From Lepidurus packardi (Eukaryota > Arthropoda > Branchiopoda > Notostraca > Triopsidae), in assembly GCA_023053545.1 (NCBI GenBank), contig JAKZAN010000123.1, forward strand, positions 30,318 to 94,317: a DNA stretch of 64,000 nt, in the 5' to 3' direction. The notes beneath the pieces are model-generated. The model saw only the letters and a program-made list of their open reading frames with translations, was not told where the DNA came from and made no database searches. The translations under genes and the position numbers were made by a program. This document shows, piece by piece, positions 48,863-60,158 of this stretch (position 1 is the stretch's first letter; each line of letters opens with the position of its first letter).

Positions 48863-51820
48863 TCACTCGAGGAGCCTCCTTCTCAGCTATGCGTATGAAA
48901 TACTGCTTTCGTACTCCAAGGATTCCTTCCTGCTCCCCTGCTGTCGTGATCTCTCCATGCTCTTGTGCTTGTTGAACACCACCAATGGCTACTCGTTCAC
49001 ATAACTACACTACACATTCACCTTCGTCGAACTCTGTTCCATTCTTACCGTGTTGCTGTAGTTGCCACTGTACCTGGCTATAATGTCTTCGTACGACATC
49101 CTGGCTCCCTAGTTGCTCTCCGGCAGGTAGTCTCCGTAGTTGCTGACCTGCTTAGCCTAATAGTGTGAGACTGGTACTGCGTACTCTCTGTACTTATACT
49201 CCATGTCATTGAGGTATGCATCTGAAGAGTAGTTGCCGGGTTGGTAGTCTGTGTGGACGTCGCTACTGTATTTGTATGGGTTGTCAACCAGAATCGGTTC
49301 TTATTTTCTCTCAAGTCTGTGGCCAAAGCTATAATGGTACCCAATTCTGGAGTCTTCCCTCTAGACAGAATCGTTACGGGCAGGTTATACATCTTTTTAA
49401 AATGCGCTGGGCCCCTTCTAGAACCCTCCTTTCGTCTGAGGGTTATAGGTATCACCGTAGAGCAGCCTTTTGGTTTCCTCGGATAGAGTTAAGTCGGCCT
49501 CTTCCTGCTGGTTATGGTCAAGATTGTGCGTCTTCTTTGGCGAAGAGACAGGATGCTCCGCTTCCATATAACGATGTAGCTTGGCTCCATCCCGTAAATT
49601 CGTGATGTATTCGCTCGACTGTTAGGATTGGAAGGTAAAATGGCTTTGTTTTTTAACATTCTCCTTTGTCTCCTCTGCCTCGGATCCCTATGCCTGAACA
49701 TGACCCTCGAAGTGCTCTTCAGTCGTGACTCTCTAATGGTGTGAAGCAGGATGTTCGTCGATTTCGGTTTGTGTCGCGATTTCAGTAATTTGAGGCAGTT
49801 CTTGAGGCTTACTCTCCATCTCAGTATGACGATTGACCATTAATGCAACTCTGTGTTCTTCTTCTATTTGGCTACTTTCCACCTTTATTATTTCCTGAAC
49901 AATGGTCAATTTTTGGACAGAATTTTGACGTCGCATGAACTCTTCCTGTTGCTCTAATAGCTTCTACTGCTGTTACATCATTTGCTGTTGGTACTCCTGT
50001 TCATTGGCTAGGTTTGTTTATGCGAAGGATCCATTGACAATGGATTCATTTGCTGCGGTGTACAGTTTGTAGACATCAGCTGGACGCACAATACGAGGGG
50101 GCTCATGTTGAGAAGCGGTAAAATCGATTGGATTCTGAATGACTGTAACTGGGTCTCTAGACTGAGCCTAAGGTTTCATGTGTTGGACTTAAGCAGTTTG
50201 GCTCTTCGGGAGTTCGGGCTAGACGACGTGAGGCTTTATTTCAAAAGAAAAAAGCAGAGGATTTTAGTTTGCTAGTTTGATGGATTCATCCAGACTCAAA
50301 GGCTTTTTTCCACTTACTTCATAAAAAATATCGTTGATCTTCTTAATAGACTGCCTTATCCTTTGATCTTGGATGTCTTACTAAGCAGCGTGGACAGCTT
50401 TTGGGGTCCTTTGGATTGCTTATTAAATGTTGGAAATTGAAGAAACGTCCTTGTGGGACTGCAGGTTCTCTCCTTTCAGTTCGCTAACCAAGCTCTAATC
50501 AAGTTCGGACTTATCAACGATGATATTTCCAAAATTATGGACGTTACTAGTAGTGGTTTGGAAGACCAATCCGGTGTTTTGGCGAAAAGGAATCATTTTG
50601 ACATTGGGATGAAGGTGCTGGGTTTGGTGAATAGTAGGTAAGGGTTTCATCGTTTGTTGATTTTGAGGTCGATATTGGACTCCAGTGGCTTTAGGGGAAC
50701 TGACCATTGGTGGCATCAAATTTTGATGATTTAGGCTAATGTTGCTGATACTTCTGATCTTCGCTTCAGTAGTCTGCGGTTTAGACGCTCGCACATTACT
50801 ATGGGGAGAAGCAATAAAAAATGCATTGTTTGGTTGTGCAAAACCGCTGGATGATGTTTTGACTGCAGTCTGAGGCTTCTAGTTTTTTACTGTTACAAGA
50901 TTCGCAGCGCCTGTTACCACAGAACTAGCCAAAACTTGAGGACTCGCTATCTTTAAAGGACCGACAACACTAACACCTGTGCTAGGAATTGGAGGCTGAA
51001 TTATCTTCGAAGAGATATGTGATGGCAGAGGAGTAGCTGCAGTACTGGACGCTGATTGCGGAATCGTAATCTGTTGTTGAAGTGCACTTCCGGCCAGATT
51101 AAGCGAAGTCGGAATCTGAATGCGTTATAAATTGGCATAGTTGCTGAGTAGATCGTGGGTTTGCTAGAAGGTGACAGGACTGTTTATCTGCACCCCTTCG
51201 TGAAGTTTGGATGGGAATCCACCCTGGGTGTGACTCTCGACTACATTGATAAGCTGCAGGACCATTCGAGATTCAGCCTCGTGTTGGGGGATTTCCTCTC
51301 TTGAAGACTGAACAAGCGAGTGACGGTTAAGGTGGTTAGACTCATATTATTCATTCAGCCAGACTCGTGTCTGTCCGTTGAGATTGAAGCCGATCATTCT
51401 ATCATTGATATTGAAGTAACCCTGCTGGGAGTAGAGTTCGTTGTAGCCTACAAGTGACTGCTGCAGCACGAAAAGGGCCTGGGGCTGAGTCAAGGGCGGG
51501 GCCGATGCCAAAAGTATGGGGATATGCTAAGTGACTACAGCCATCCTCTATTCTTCGGAGGTGCAAAGGGAGAACTAGTTGGCAGCTGGTGCTGCATGAT
51601 AGACGCCAATGATGTTCTTGGAGTTAGCATTGTTGTTGCGATACTCATAGATGTCGAACTCACGGGGAAGAGGGGCTTGTGCGCGGACATTGTGATAGAA
51701 CTCTGCGTGTTGGGCAGTGAGCTTATTAAAGAGAACAGTGGTGTACTAATTTTGTTGGGCGACCTGCCACTAGGGGCCGAGGGGTTTGGAGATGTTGTAG
51801 GGTGAATAGGTGTTGCCCAT
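48863..51820 (-). CDS. Large protein with N-myristoylation-like start, unknown function
   Basis: One frame of 985 residues, ATG 51818-51820 to TGA 48863-48865, with more than twenty UAR codons as Glu and no TGA. It begins MGNTYSPYN, a good fit to an N-myristoylation signal (Gly2, Ser6). Residues ~1-200 look folded (motifs REFDIYEYRNNN and NDRMIGFNLNGQTRVWL). The middle is Ser/Thr/Pro/Gln-rich and probably disordered, followed by a Gln/Glu-rich helix around 49,900-50,000 and a Tyr/Asn/Ser-rich C-terminus with recurring SNY and YGDY-like units. No family recognised; a membrane- or cortex-associated scaffold is possible. Confidence 0.75.
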
Positions 51821-52033
51821 GGATAAGGATTTAACTTTGATTTTATTGTGAGCCTTATTGAATAAATGCTTACTTGGCCAGGGGATTGTTCTAATCGAGG
51901 ATCGGTTTTCAAATTACGTACGACACCGCCTGTTCATCTAAAAATCGAATAACATAAAGTCCAAGCCACCCCTTCCATTAAATATTTAGATCTCAAGCAA
52001 AAACTGTTTAATCATCATCCAGACTAATTCTAA

Positions 52034-52956
52034 TCATTTGTGGTTCTAGAGCCAAGCTTCGAATTCGCTGTAGTAGATCCGAGTAGTAGATCCTTCCTCC
52101 CCCATCTTCACCGACGGCACGCTTTCGCACTTCATATCCTTCAATTTGAGGTCCAAAATGCTGCAGTTTCGGTTCTGGCGGTTGTTCTCTTTATAGTTCA
52201 TCACGTCTTCTCGGCTGGTCTCCATGGCTTGCTGGAACATTTCCGCAAATGTGTCATAGTTTAACTCGTTGCAGTCATGATCGCTTTTGTCTAACAGTTC
52301 TTCGATCTCGAAGGCCAGATCAAACTGGCTACGTAGAATATTCGCCAGCTGAGATTTGAGAACTCGCCCAGACTTATCGGGATTACCACCCAGGGCAACA
52401 AAAGCATTGACTAAAAGGGTTGAAACCAATGAATGTACTTATCTCGCTGGGCTCTTCTTCCGAGTCTTTGATAGCTTTGACGTCTTTGATGAGTTGGGTA
52501 AAAGTCACGAAGTCGATACGAGGGCTGCTTTTCGGGGAAAAGAGTTGTTCCAGTGTTTTGGCGTCAATCTCCAAGTCCATCTCTATAGGTTTTTATCAAA
52601 TAACGTCATATGGTTCCATCAGAGGTTGGAAAGTTATCGGTATTAGAAAAAGAAGGGAAATCAATAGTTAAAGACTCCGTCTTACTTTTGAGGATGTGCC
52701 TAGCGTCTGCTTGCGATATTTCGGGGTTTTCTGCGAAGTGATCGATTGCCACATCCACGTACTTGATAGCATCTACGCCTTTATCTGCGGCAATCTTTTT
52801 TAGTCTCGTGAACTCGTTGACGACTCGAGTTGGTTTTTTCTATAAATTGGAGAAGACAGCTCAAATATCACGATAGAGAAGAGAGTTTAGGAAGTCAAAA
52901 GTGTTCAAAGAAGACTATCAAGGTGGTTAAGTTACGGTGACTCTGCGAACGAACAT
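52034..52956 (-). CDS. EF-hand protein, calmodulin-like, axonemal type possible
   Basis: Four exons (52956-52936, 52839-52686, 52582-52439, 52410-52034) with introns of 96, 103 and 28 nt give 231 residues. Motifs: VVNEFTRLKKIAADKGVDAI, DFVTFTQLIKDVKAIKDSEE, then FVALGGNPDKSGRVLKSQL with an EF-hand-like DKSG loop and LLDKSDHDCNELNYDTFAEM, a partly degenerate second loop. The VALGGN-DKSG pattern recalls the calmodulin-like proteins of ciliary complexes. Whether it binds calcium is unclear since loop residues are incomplete. TGA at 52034-52036 after one UAG near the C-terminus. Confidence 0.72.
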
Positions 52957-53280
52957 TGCAGTCGATAAATGTGAGGGCTGTCGGTTTATGTGGTAGAAAC
53001 TTTTAGAATGGTATTATATGTCTGAAGTTCTATAGTTCCCAAATAGCTGCCGACAAGCCCAGATCTTTTTAATTCCAACATCGCTTGAGTCATTATCGGA
53101 AGCCTCCGTCGAAGAATCTCAAACTTCACGCCCTACTCTCTTGAGTACCCATGATTAGCCTCCTCGCATTTACACTCAACCTAATGCGAAGGGGTGGTTT
53201 TAGTATGTGTTTCGGAAATACAATATAATCGTTTTCAAAAAAGAAACCATAAAACACATACATGGGTCTAAGATCAGAGC
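52957..53280. other. Intergenic spacer, nothing recognised
   Basis: A 324 bp region upstream of the EF-hand gene and downstream of the clathrin light chain gene on the same strand. No element recognised. Confidence 0.45.
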
Positions 53281-54061
53281 TCACTTGGAAATGTCGTCGT
53301 CCTTTTTCCTGAGGATGGCCTCGCGCATCCTGGTCACGTCCTTAGTACCAGCATAGTCGCTCTGCTTCAAAGCAATATTCGCACTTATTTATTCCCAAGG
53401 AGATTTCTGCGAATCCAATATAACAACACATCAGCATCGGCCATAAGTAAGTAATAGGTTTAAAGCCGGACCCACTTCTCCTGGGCAGAAGTCGGCTTCT
53501 GCGGGAGCACGTGGGTCGCAAAAGATAGGTAGTGGCTGCTTACATAGTTGCGAATCTTGTCTTTGGCGGCCTTCTCGGCCTCGCGGTTAGCTTCTCTACG
53601 CACATCCCTCTGCTTCTCGACGGAACTACATGCAGAAAAGGTGGATTATTATTTTGCGGCTTCTTACTTCAGGAACTCGTTCAGTTGTCGAGTGGCCTGT
53701 TCTTTGCGTTGCTGTTTCGCCTGGTATTCTTCATCCTGTGATTTCAATCATTGAACTCCAATGGAGTAGATATTGTGGCTTATAGGGAAGGCAATACGGC
53801 TTTTTCGCGCAGTCTCTCGCTCAACGCTTCCTCCTCCCGCCTGATTCGCAGGACTGTCTCATCTTCGGAACCTAGTGCGGGCTCGGAAGAGGCAGGAACT
53901 GCGTAGAGTCCGTAGCCGCTAGAGACAGGGGCAGGTTGCTGGTATGAGGGGGAGGAGTTTTCGTATTGAGGGTAGTCGTTGTCGGGCTGGTCGAACTGCT
54001 GGTATTGTTCGTATTCGGGCTGCTGCTGGACAGGAGTGGCGTCAAAGAAATCTTCGTCCAT
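53281..54061 (-). CDS. Clathrin light chain
   Basis: Regulatory subunit of the clathrin triskelion. Five exons (54061-53798, 53735-53668, 53625-53544, 53498-53472, 53406-53281) with introns of 62, 42, 45 and 65 nt give 188 residues. The N-terminus MDEDFFDATPVQQQPEYEQ is acidic and Gln/Tyr/Pro-rich, as usual for the family. The centre is a charged helix (EALSERLREK; VRREANREAEKAAKD) that would bind the heavy chain. The C-terminus KSPWEEISANIALKQS, then GTKDVTRMREAIL matches the conserved W...KDVSRMR..L end. A 27-nt exon is notable. It is divergent from the Rab-like gene with 267 bp between starts. Confidence 0.88.
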
Positions 54062-54328
54062 GTGAGGGAGAGCGAGGCTTATGTGATATCTTTGCGAAAT
54101 AAAATCAACTTAGATATTATAGATTCATCAGCTTTAAAACTGCTGTACCCTCTTATTCCCATCCTGTCTAGCCTGTCCTTCGTCCAGCACAACAGGAGTT
54201 CCCTCCTACCACATAACCTTTCCATCATTAACTTACTTCATAATTCCCTTTGCCCCACTACTTACCTTTTCGAGAACAAAAACTGTCTGTACTTTTAAAT
54301 ACTCCAAAACTCTATACTCCCTCCGCTC

Positions 54329-54946
54329 ATGTCTGCTCTGAAGCCTTCCCTCAATAATCCAGGAATACACTCTTCAGCCAAAGTCATCATCTTCGGAAGT
54401 CATCGGGTAGGCAAGACAACCTTCTTCCGACGAGCAGCTAACCTCTCTGACTCCCGCATCTCCTTGGACATTACCCATAAGATAGTGCAAGTAGGCGACA
54501 AGACCTTGAGACTGGAGTTGTGGGATGAAGTGTCTCAGAAGTCCGATGTGAGGAATATCAGCAGACTGTACTTCAATAAGGCAGAAGGAGTGATTCTGAT
54601 GTACTCGGTAGATAATGAGGATTCATTTCTGAGAGTTCCGGACTTGCTAAAGACGGTGCGTGCCCATATCGATGATCGAGAGGTCAAAATATGGCTTGTA
54701 GGAAATAAGAGCGATGTCGCTCCCAAAGACCGGGAAGTGAGTTTTGAACAAGGTCAGGAGCTATCAGAATTGCTTCGTGTGACTTAGTTTTTGGAACTAA
54801 GCGCTAACATAAGAAGCACCGTGTAGTACGCTTTCAAACGAATCGGCTAATCGCTGATCGAAAATGCTGATCCGATGCTCACTTCTACGACTAGTTCCAA
54901 ACTCATACCCTTCGTCCAGAAGAGCTCGAATGGCTGTGGGTGTTGA
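54329..54946 (+). CDS. Atypical Rab-like small GTPase
   Basis: 205 residues, intronless, ATG 54329 to TGA. G1 GSHRVGKTT, G4 VGNKSDV and G5 ELSA are Ras-superfamily motifs, and the C-terminal NGCGC is a Rab-type double-Cys prenylation site. The G3 box reads WDEVSQ where almost all Rabs have WDTAGQ, so the usual DxxG glycine is missing although the catalytic Gln position is kept. The UAG in STV-E-YAF falls at the Glu of the Rab NVE.AF motif. It probably acts at membranes, but with an altered switch II; nucleotide cycling may be unusual. Confidence 0.85.
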
Positions 54947-55022
54947 CTTGAGTTACATTTTATTCTACTAAGTGCCTATCTACGCATTCATAAAGATTCC
55001 TGTAATCTATTAGTAATTGGTT

Positions 55023-56126
55023 TCATTCGGACAGACAGTCCAACACACTATGCACCAAAAAATCATCAGCGTGTCGTGACATCATTGACCGGATCAGAGT
55101 CACATATATTGACTTCTTGTTCAGTTGCTTCACCGCCTTGAACTTCAGCATGGTCGGTATCTCTTACCGCTGTTTCTAGAAGTATTTCTCATTCTGGGGT
55201 TCAAAGAGCAGCACTGCGTCTCCCGACATGGCCATAGTGATGGTGTAAGAGCTAGCTTTGGCCTCCAGCTTGAATGACTCCGTCCCGCTACAGTCACTCT
55301 TCACGCACTCGAGATAGTGGTGATTACTGGTAGCTCGAATGTAGACGAAACTCCCATCTTGGAATCGGCCCAGCACGTTGAGGAGAAGAGAGTTCTTTTC
55401 GAATAGTTTGTGCTGTGACTCAACCTTTTGCTGCTCAATGTCGTAGTTGATGAGCTCAGTCTGTCCGCGTGTGTTGCAGAGTAGTTGCAGCCTATTTTCT
55501 TATAGGAAGCCTCGGATAAGGAGAGTGTCGTTGTCTGACAAATTGAGGATTCCCTTTTCGACAACTTCAATGCTGCGGAGGTTTTAGGTGAAAGTCATGA
55601 GCCTCCACGTTTGGCCAGCTTTCTCCTGTTGCATGACCAGGAAAAGAGGTTTAGTATGCTTGACCTGAATGAATTGGGGAGAGGTGAACATGATTCCTAG
55701 TTCGAACCTACAAGTCTCGCTGTCATTCGTCAAATTGTGGCCAATAAGTTCAATGACTCGTCCTGATGGCTTTTCGCGGATCTCGACCAACAAGGAGGAG
55801 CCTTCAAAATACATGAGCTTGGAGAACCGATCATGCATCTGAATATTGTGCACTATGATGGATGAGTTGCGGGTGTCAAAGCGTAGAATATTCTCAGGAC
55901 AGATCAGCAGAAGCACGGATGTCGAAATGGGGAGATATCTAGTGGGCAGAGCAGGCAGTTTGCCTTACTGGAGTACCGATTGGGTGATGAAGTCATAGAG
56001 CCAGAAAGTAGCGTCTTTGAAAATTATGAGTTGAGTCGAGCGGGTGACGGGGATGGTTTTGGAGATCCGGTTCGAGGTGGGGAGAGCTATCATGAAGTCG
56101 AAGGTCCTGTGTCTGTTGAAGGTCAT
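55023..56126 (-). CDS. Beta-propeller-like protein B (paralogue of 45340-46464)
   Basis: Single-exon gene of 367 residues, ATG 56124-56126 to TGA 55023-55025, UAR as Glu. Beta-rich repeated units (STQLIIFKDATFWLYDFITQ, ENILRFDTRNSSIIVHNIQM) recall propeller blades. The end (NKKSIYVTLIRSMMSR followed by LVHSVLDCLSE) aligns by eye with the end of the plus-strand gene at 45340-46464. Function unknown. It converges on the Rab-like gene with only 76 bp between the stops. Confidence 0.72.
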
Positions 56127-56475
56127 GGGTTATGAGGGAGTTGCGAACAAGTAGGAGATCGGAGTTTAAAGGTTTAAAGAGTCAATATCTTTTATAAAAT
56201 CGGTCTCGGAATGGAGTTAGGCTAGCCTAATGTATGAATCTAAAGTTGATAAAATTTCGGAGGCGTTTACTCCTGGACAAGGCTGACTTCTTACGAGATA
56301 TCTGCTGGCTGACATCATGGGTTATTTGCATAATGCTTCGACATTGGGATTAATACATTCAGTACCAGAGGACCTGGAGAGAACATAGGTTGCCTTATCG
56401 AAAATCCCTACGAGGACACTGATTCATAATTAAATAAGAAATATATAACTACCCGCAGATCCAGAATAGAATACC
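56127..56475. other. Divergent intergenic region upstream of NME7
   Basis: A 349 bp spacer between divergent starts; AT-rich near both. Nothing specific recognised. Confidence 0.45.
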
Positions 56476-57714
56476 ATGAGCGACGACCGGTACATCTTCG
56501 TGGTGGAGTGGTTCGATACTGCCGCCTCCCTTGTCCGCAACTACAACTTCACATTCTATGCCCTCGACAAAACCATCGAAATGGTACTTTCCTCCATAAC
56601 CACCTGCATCTTACGGCCTTAGTACGACCTCAAAAACAAAAAAATATTCCTCAAACGCTGCGAGTACCCCACCATCCAGCTCAAGGATATCTTCATCGGC
56701 GCTGTCCTCAACGTCTACTCCCGCCAGCTCAAAGTTGTCGACTACGCTGATCATTTTACCCGCAAGAATTTCGAAGTCCAGCGTGGAAAGTAATCACCCC
56801 TTTCATTCTTTCAACCGTTCCAGAACATACGCAATGATCAAGCCCGACTGCTACATGAACATTGGCAAGATCCTATCCATCATAGAATCTAGTGGCTTCA
56901 CCATCGGTAATCTCAAGATGGTCAAAATGGCCCTGGAAGATGCCTAACAATTCTATGCCGAACACAAGGGCAAACCCTTCTATGACGGACTCACCAAGTT
57001 TATCTCCAGCGATCTGGTAGTCGGCCTCGAATTAGTTAGCGATGACTGTATTACCAAGTGGAGAACTCTTCTGGGACCCACCAATCCCAAGATCGCAAAG
57101 CAGGAAAAACCCAACTCCATCAGAGCCTTATTCGGCGAAGAAGGAGTCCGAAACGCCTGTCATGGAAGTGACTCATTAACCTCAGCCCAACGTGAACTCG
57201 ATTTCGTGTTCTCTCCAAAGTCCAACCTGAGAGTAACCATACCCTTTTTGATAGAAACCTTAATGATTCGTAGAGTCCTGCGTTCTTTAACAACTGCACT
57301 TGCTGTATAATCAAGCCCCATATCTTAGCAGAGGGTCGGGCTGGAGCAATCATCGACATGATCCTGAATGAGGGCTTCGAAATCAGTGCAATGCAAATGT
57401 TCTGGCTCGATAGACCCTCGGTCGAGGAGTTCCTCGAAGTCTACAAGGGCGTAGTTCCGGAGTTTGGCAGTATCGCCGAGGAACTCACCAATGGTCCCTG
57501 CATTACTCTGGAGATCCGACAGGAGAACCCCGTAAACTCCTTTAGAGAACTTTGCGGTCCCCATGACCCCGACCTAGCACGATCTGTCAGGCCAAAGTCA
57601 ATCAGAGCTATCTTCGGGAGAGACAAAAACAAAAACGCAGTCCACTGCACGGATCTGGCAGAAGATGGAGTTCTGGAAGTGGAGTACTTCTTCAACATCT
57701 TGCAGCATAAGTGA
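56476..57714 (+). CDS. NME7: NME7-type nucleoside diphosphate kinase, DM10 plus two NDK domains
   Basis: Ciliary/centrosomal NDK homologue. Exons 56476-56583, 56623-56789, 56824-57232 and 57274-57714, introns 39, 34 and 41 nt, give 374 residues against 376 in human NME7. N-terminal DM10 domain (YIFVVEWFDTAASLVRNY; FLKRCEYPTIQLKDIFIG), first NDK domain (TYAMIKPDCYMNIGKI ... SIRALFGEEGVRNACHGSDS, with catalytic His), second NDK domain (CTCCIIKPHILAEGRAG ... SIRAIFGRDKNKNAVHCTD). In animals NME7 belongs to the gamma-tubulin ring complex and is a luminal protein of ciliary doublets. UAR codons fall at Glu-tolerant sites, e.g. DAEQFY. Confidence 0.96.
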
Positions 57715-57860
57715 TGGTCCCTTTATGTTCCCATACGCATTATACGACTTGTTCTATAGATCATGAAACCCATGTCTTTTCTATGCCTATACTTCCACCA
57801 AAACTATCTTCACTAATGTATAACACAGCATCTTGTCAATCACTCTTGCTTCTCAACATA

Positions 57861-58787
57861 TTATCTCTTCTGGGGCTGCCTCTTCTTGTCGTAGGCCAAC
57901 CTCTTCTGCGGCACCAGCTTCTGGTCCAAATACTCCTGATACCCCATGTGTTTGCTCTCCAGCGGATCGAAACTCAGCTCCATCTGTAAACGAGCCACCG
58001 TCTTTTTGATGGTGATAGAGGGTTCTTCAGAGTGCTTTTTGTGTCTCCATATCTCTTCGATTTCTAGAGTGCTCGGAATGTTGATCCTATATAGGGGTTT
58101 GTTCTTCATGCAAAGTTCCTCCACCAACTGCAAGGCGAAAGGGATTTCTGCTTCGACGGAATCAACTACCACAAAGGTATTAACCTCAAGCATTTCTAAG
58201 ATTGCCACGCTCTGAGCTTCGAGACCCTTTTTCTTAATTAGGCGAATGTGGTTATCGTACTAGAGACGAGGCAGTACTGTCCTGACAAAGTGATCTGCGC
58301 GATCGAGCAATGCCTCGCTGTTTTTTACGGTCGTCTTAACTTCATTTGACTTGGGTCTTTCTTCTTTCTGGTTCTTCTCCTTATATTGAGGCCTCTGGAA
58401 TTTCACATCTTTTTCTGTGTTTGCCTGTCTTTCTTGTTCCGCTGGCTTTTGATTTGGCTCGACTGGCTTCTGCTTTGGGGCCTGAGGCTTAGCAGTCTCA
58501 GGTCTGTTTTTCTGCTCCTTCTCGTTTGGTTTAGAGGCGTTGTTTTGCTTTTCTTTTCGTTCGGGTTGTCCAGGTGCAACTGTACTTGTGGGCTGGGGGT
58601 TAGGATTAGGCTTTTTGTTGTTCTGGGAAGGGGGTGCTTCTTGTTTCTGGTTCTGAGGTCGATATTTTTTCTTGCTTTCGTAGAGCTCTTTGGGCTCGTA
58701 CTCGCCCTCGCTGGAAGACTCTCCTTTGCGCATGCGGCGACCATCGGACCTGTCGAACTCGTCCCGGGGTTTGTAGGCTTAATCCAT
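57861..58787 (-). CDS. Lys/Glu/Pro-rich protein with possible Alba-like domain
   Basis: 308 residues, one frame, ATG 58785-58787 to TGA. Residues ~20-150 are disordered and repetitive in Lys, Gln, Pro, Asn and Glu. From about residue 160 a folded domain follows: NHIRLIKKKGLEAQSVAILE, then FVVVDSVEAEIPFALQLVEE and LYRINIPSTLEIEEIW. The order (basic strand, helix, strand, helix, strand) resembles the Alba nucleic-acid-binding fold, but the match is weak. The C-terminus is basic (KKRQPQKR). RNA binding is plausible, not shown. Starts 97 bp from the divergent PrpF gene. Confidence 0.62.
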
Positions 58788-58884
58788 GCTGTCCTGGGTG
58801 TGCGCTAATGCAGATATTATTTTATTGATTATAGGATACCATCTACCAAGTTTAGTTTTAAATCGAGACATTCTCCACCCACCC

Positions 58885-60048
58885 ATGAACAAAATAGCAG
58901 CATCCTTTCTCAGAGGAGGAACTTCTAAGGGCGTGTTCATCCAGAGACAGTCCCTCCCTCCTGACCAGACTTCCTGGGATTCTATATTCTTGTCCATTCT
59001 GGGCTCTCCCGATCCTTATGCAGAACAAATTAATGGCATGGGATGCGGAACCTCATCTACCAGTAAAATAGTCATCGTCAATCCATCCCAACGTCCTGGC
59101 TTCGATGTCGACTATTTGTTCGGCCAGGTCGAAATAAAAAGATCTTCTGTGGACTACTCAGGCAGTTGCGGCAACATGGTGACAGGCGTGGGACTCTACA
59201 GTGTTCTAAAAGGACTTGTGCCTCACAAGAAACCGAACTCTGAAGGCTATATTGATGTACGCGTCTGGCAAGCCAACATCCAGAAAGAAATAGTAGTCTC
59301 TGTGCCATGCGAGCCAAATGGAACCCCAAAAAGTCAAGGCTCTTTTGAGCTATTCGGGGTACCTGGGAAATCTGCAGAAATCATCACTAAGTTCATGATG
59401 CCTGGTTATGACGAAACTTCCAATATCTTTCCGACTGGCAACCCTTCCGATGAAATCAAGCTGAGTGGTAATTTCAGTGGCAGGACTGTCAGAGCGAGTC
59501 TCGTCAATGTTGGCAATCCCACTATCTTTGTCGATGCACATGAAGTCGGTCTTAAGGGCGACGAGAGCTCTATGACGTCAAAAGAGACTTTATAGCTACT
59601 GGAGAATGTCAGGATCAATGGTGCTGTGGCAATGGGAATTTGTTCGACGCCAGAAGAGGCATCAACGAAGTTGCAGACCTTCCCGAAAATATCCTTCGTG
59701 GCTGTACCTCAAAACTACTCCAGTTCTCAGAACAAAGTTGTAGAAAAAGGAAGCTTTTCCTTGCTTGGCAGAATCCTATCCTTAGGAAAGTTACATCATA
59801 CCTTCACAGCCACAGGTCTGCTGTCTCTGGGAACCTGCGCAGCTGTCCCAGGCTCAGTCCCCAATCTTTTGATGCGGCCCAGGATAGAACAAGCTGCAGA
59901 GAAGTTTGGGGTGAGAATCGGACACAGGGCAGGCATAACTGAGGTACGTGGGATGGTGGAGAGAGGGACCGATGGGCGATGGAGAGTCAGAGAAGCTGAG
60001 GTGTCGTCAAGCGCCAGACTATTGATGGATGGTTTGGTATACTATTGA
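58885..60048 (+). CDS. prpF: PrpF family protein (2-methylaconitate cis-trans isomerase-like)
   Basis: 387 residues, intronless, ATG 58885 to TGA. The start FLRGGTSKGVFIQRQSLPP, GSPDPYAEQINGMGCGTSST, TSKIVIVNPS and VDYSGSCGNM are characteristic of PrpF, a diaminopimelate-epimerase-fold isomerase. In bacteria PrpF works with AcnD in the methylcitrate route of propionate breakdown. Both halves of the fold are present (second half from GAVAMGICSTPEEA). One TAG is read as Glu, so the gene is adapted to this genome and is not a bacterial contaminant. The substrate in this organism is unknown; acquisition from bacteria is inference. Confidence 0.88.
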
Positions 60049-60158
60049 CTGATGAAGAGTGGAGTCGTATAGCAAATACATGGGTGGTAACTCTTTGATT
60101 ATGCTTGGAATTTAGAATATTTGAATGCCTTGAAGTTAAATTATCCTGAATTTTCGCC

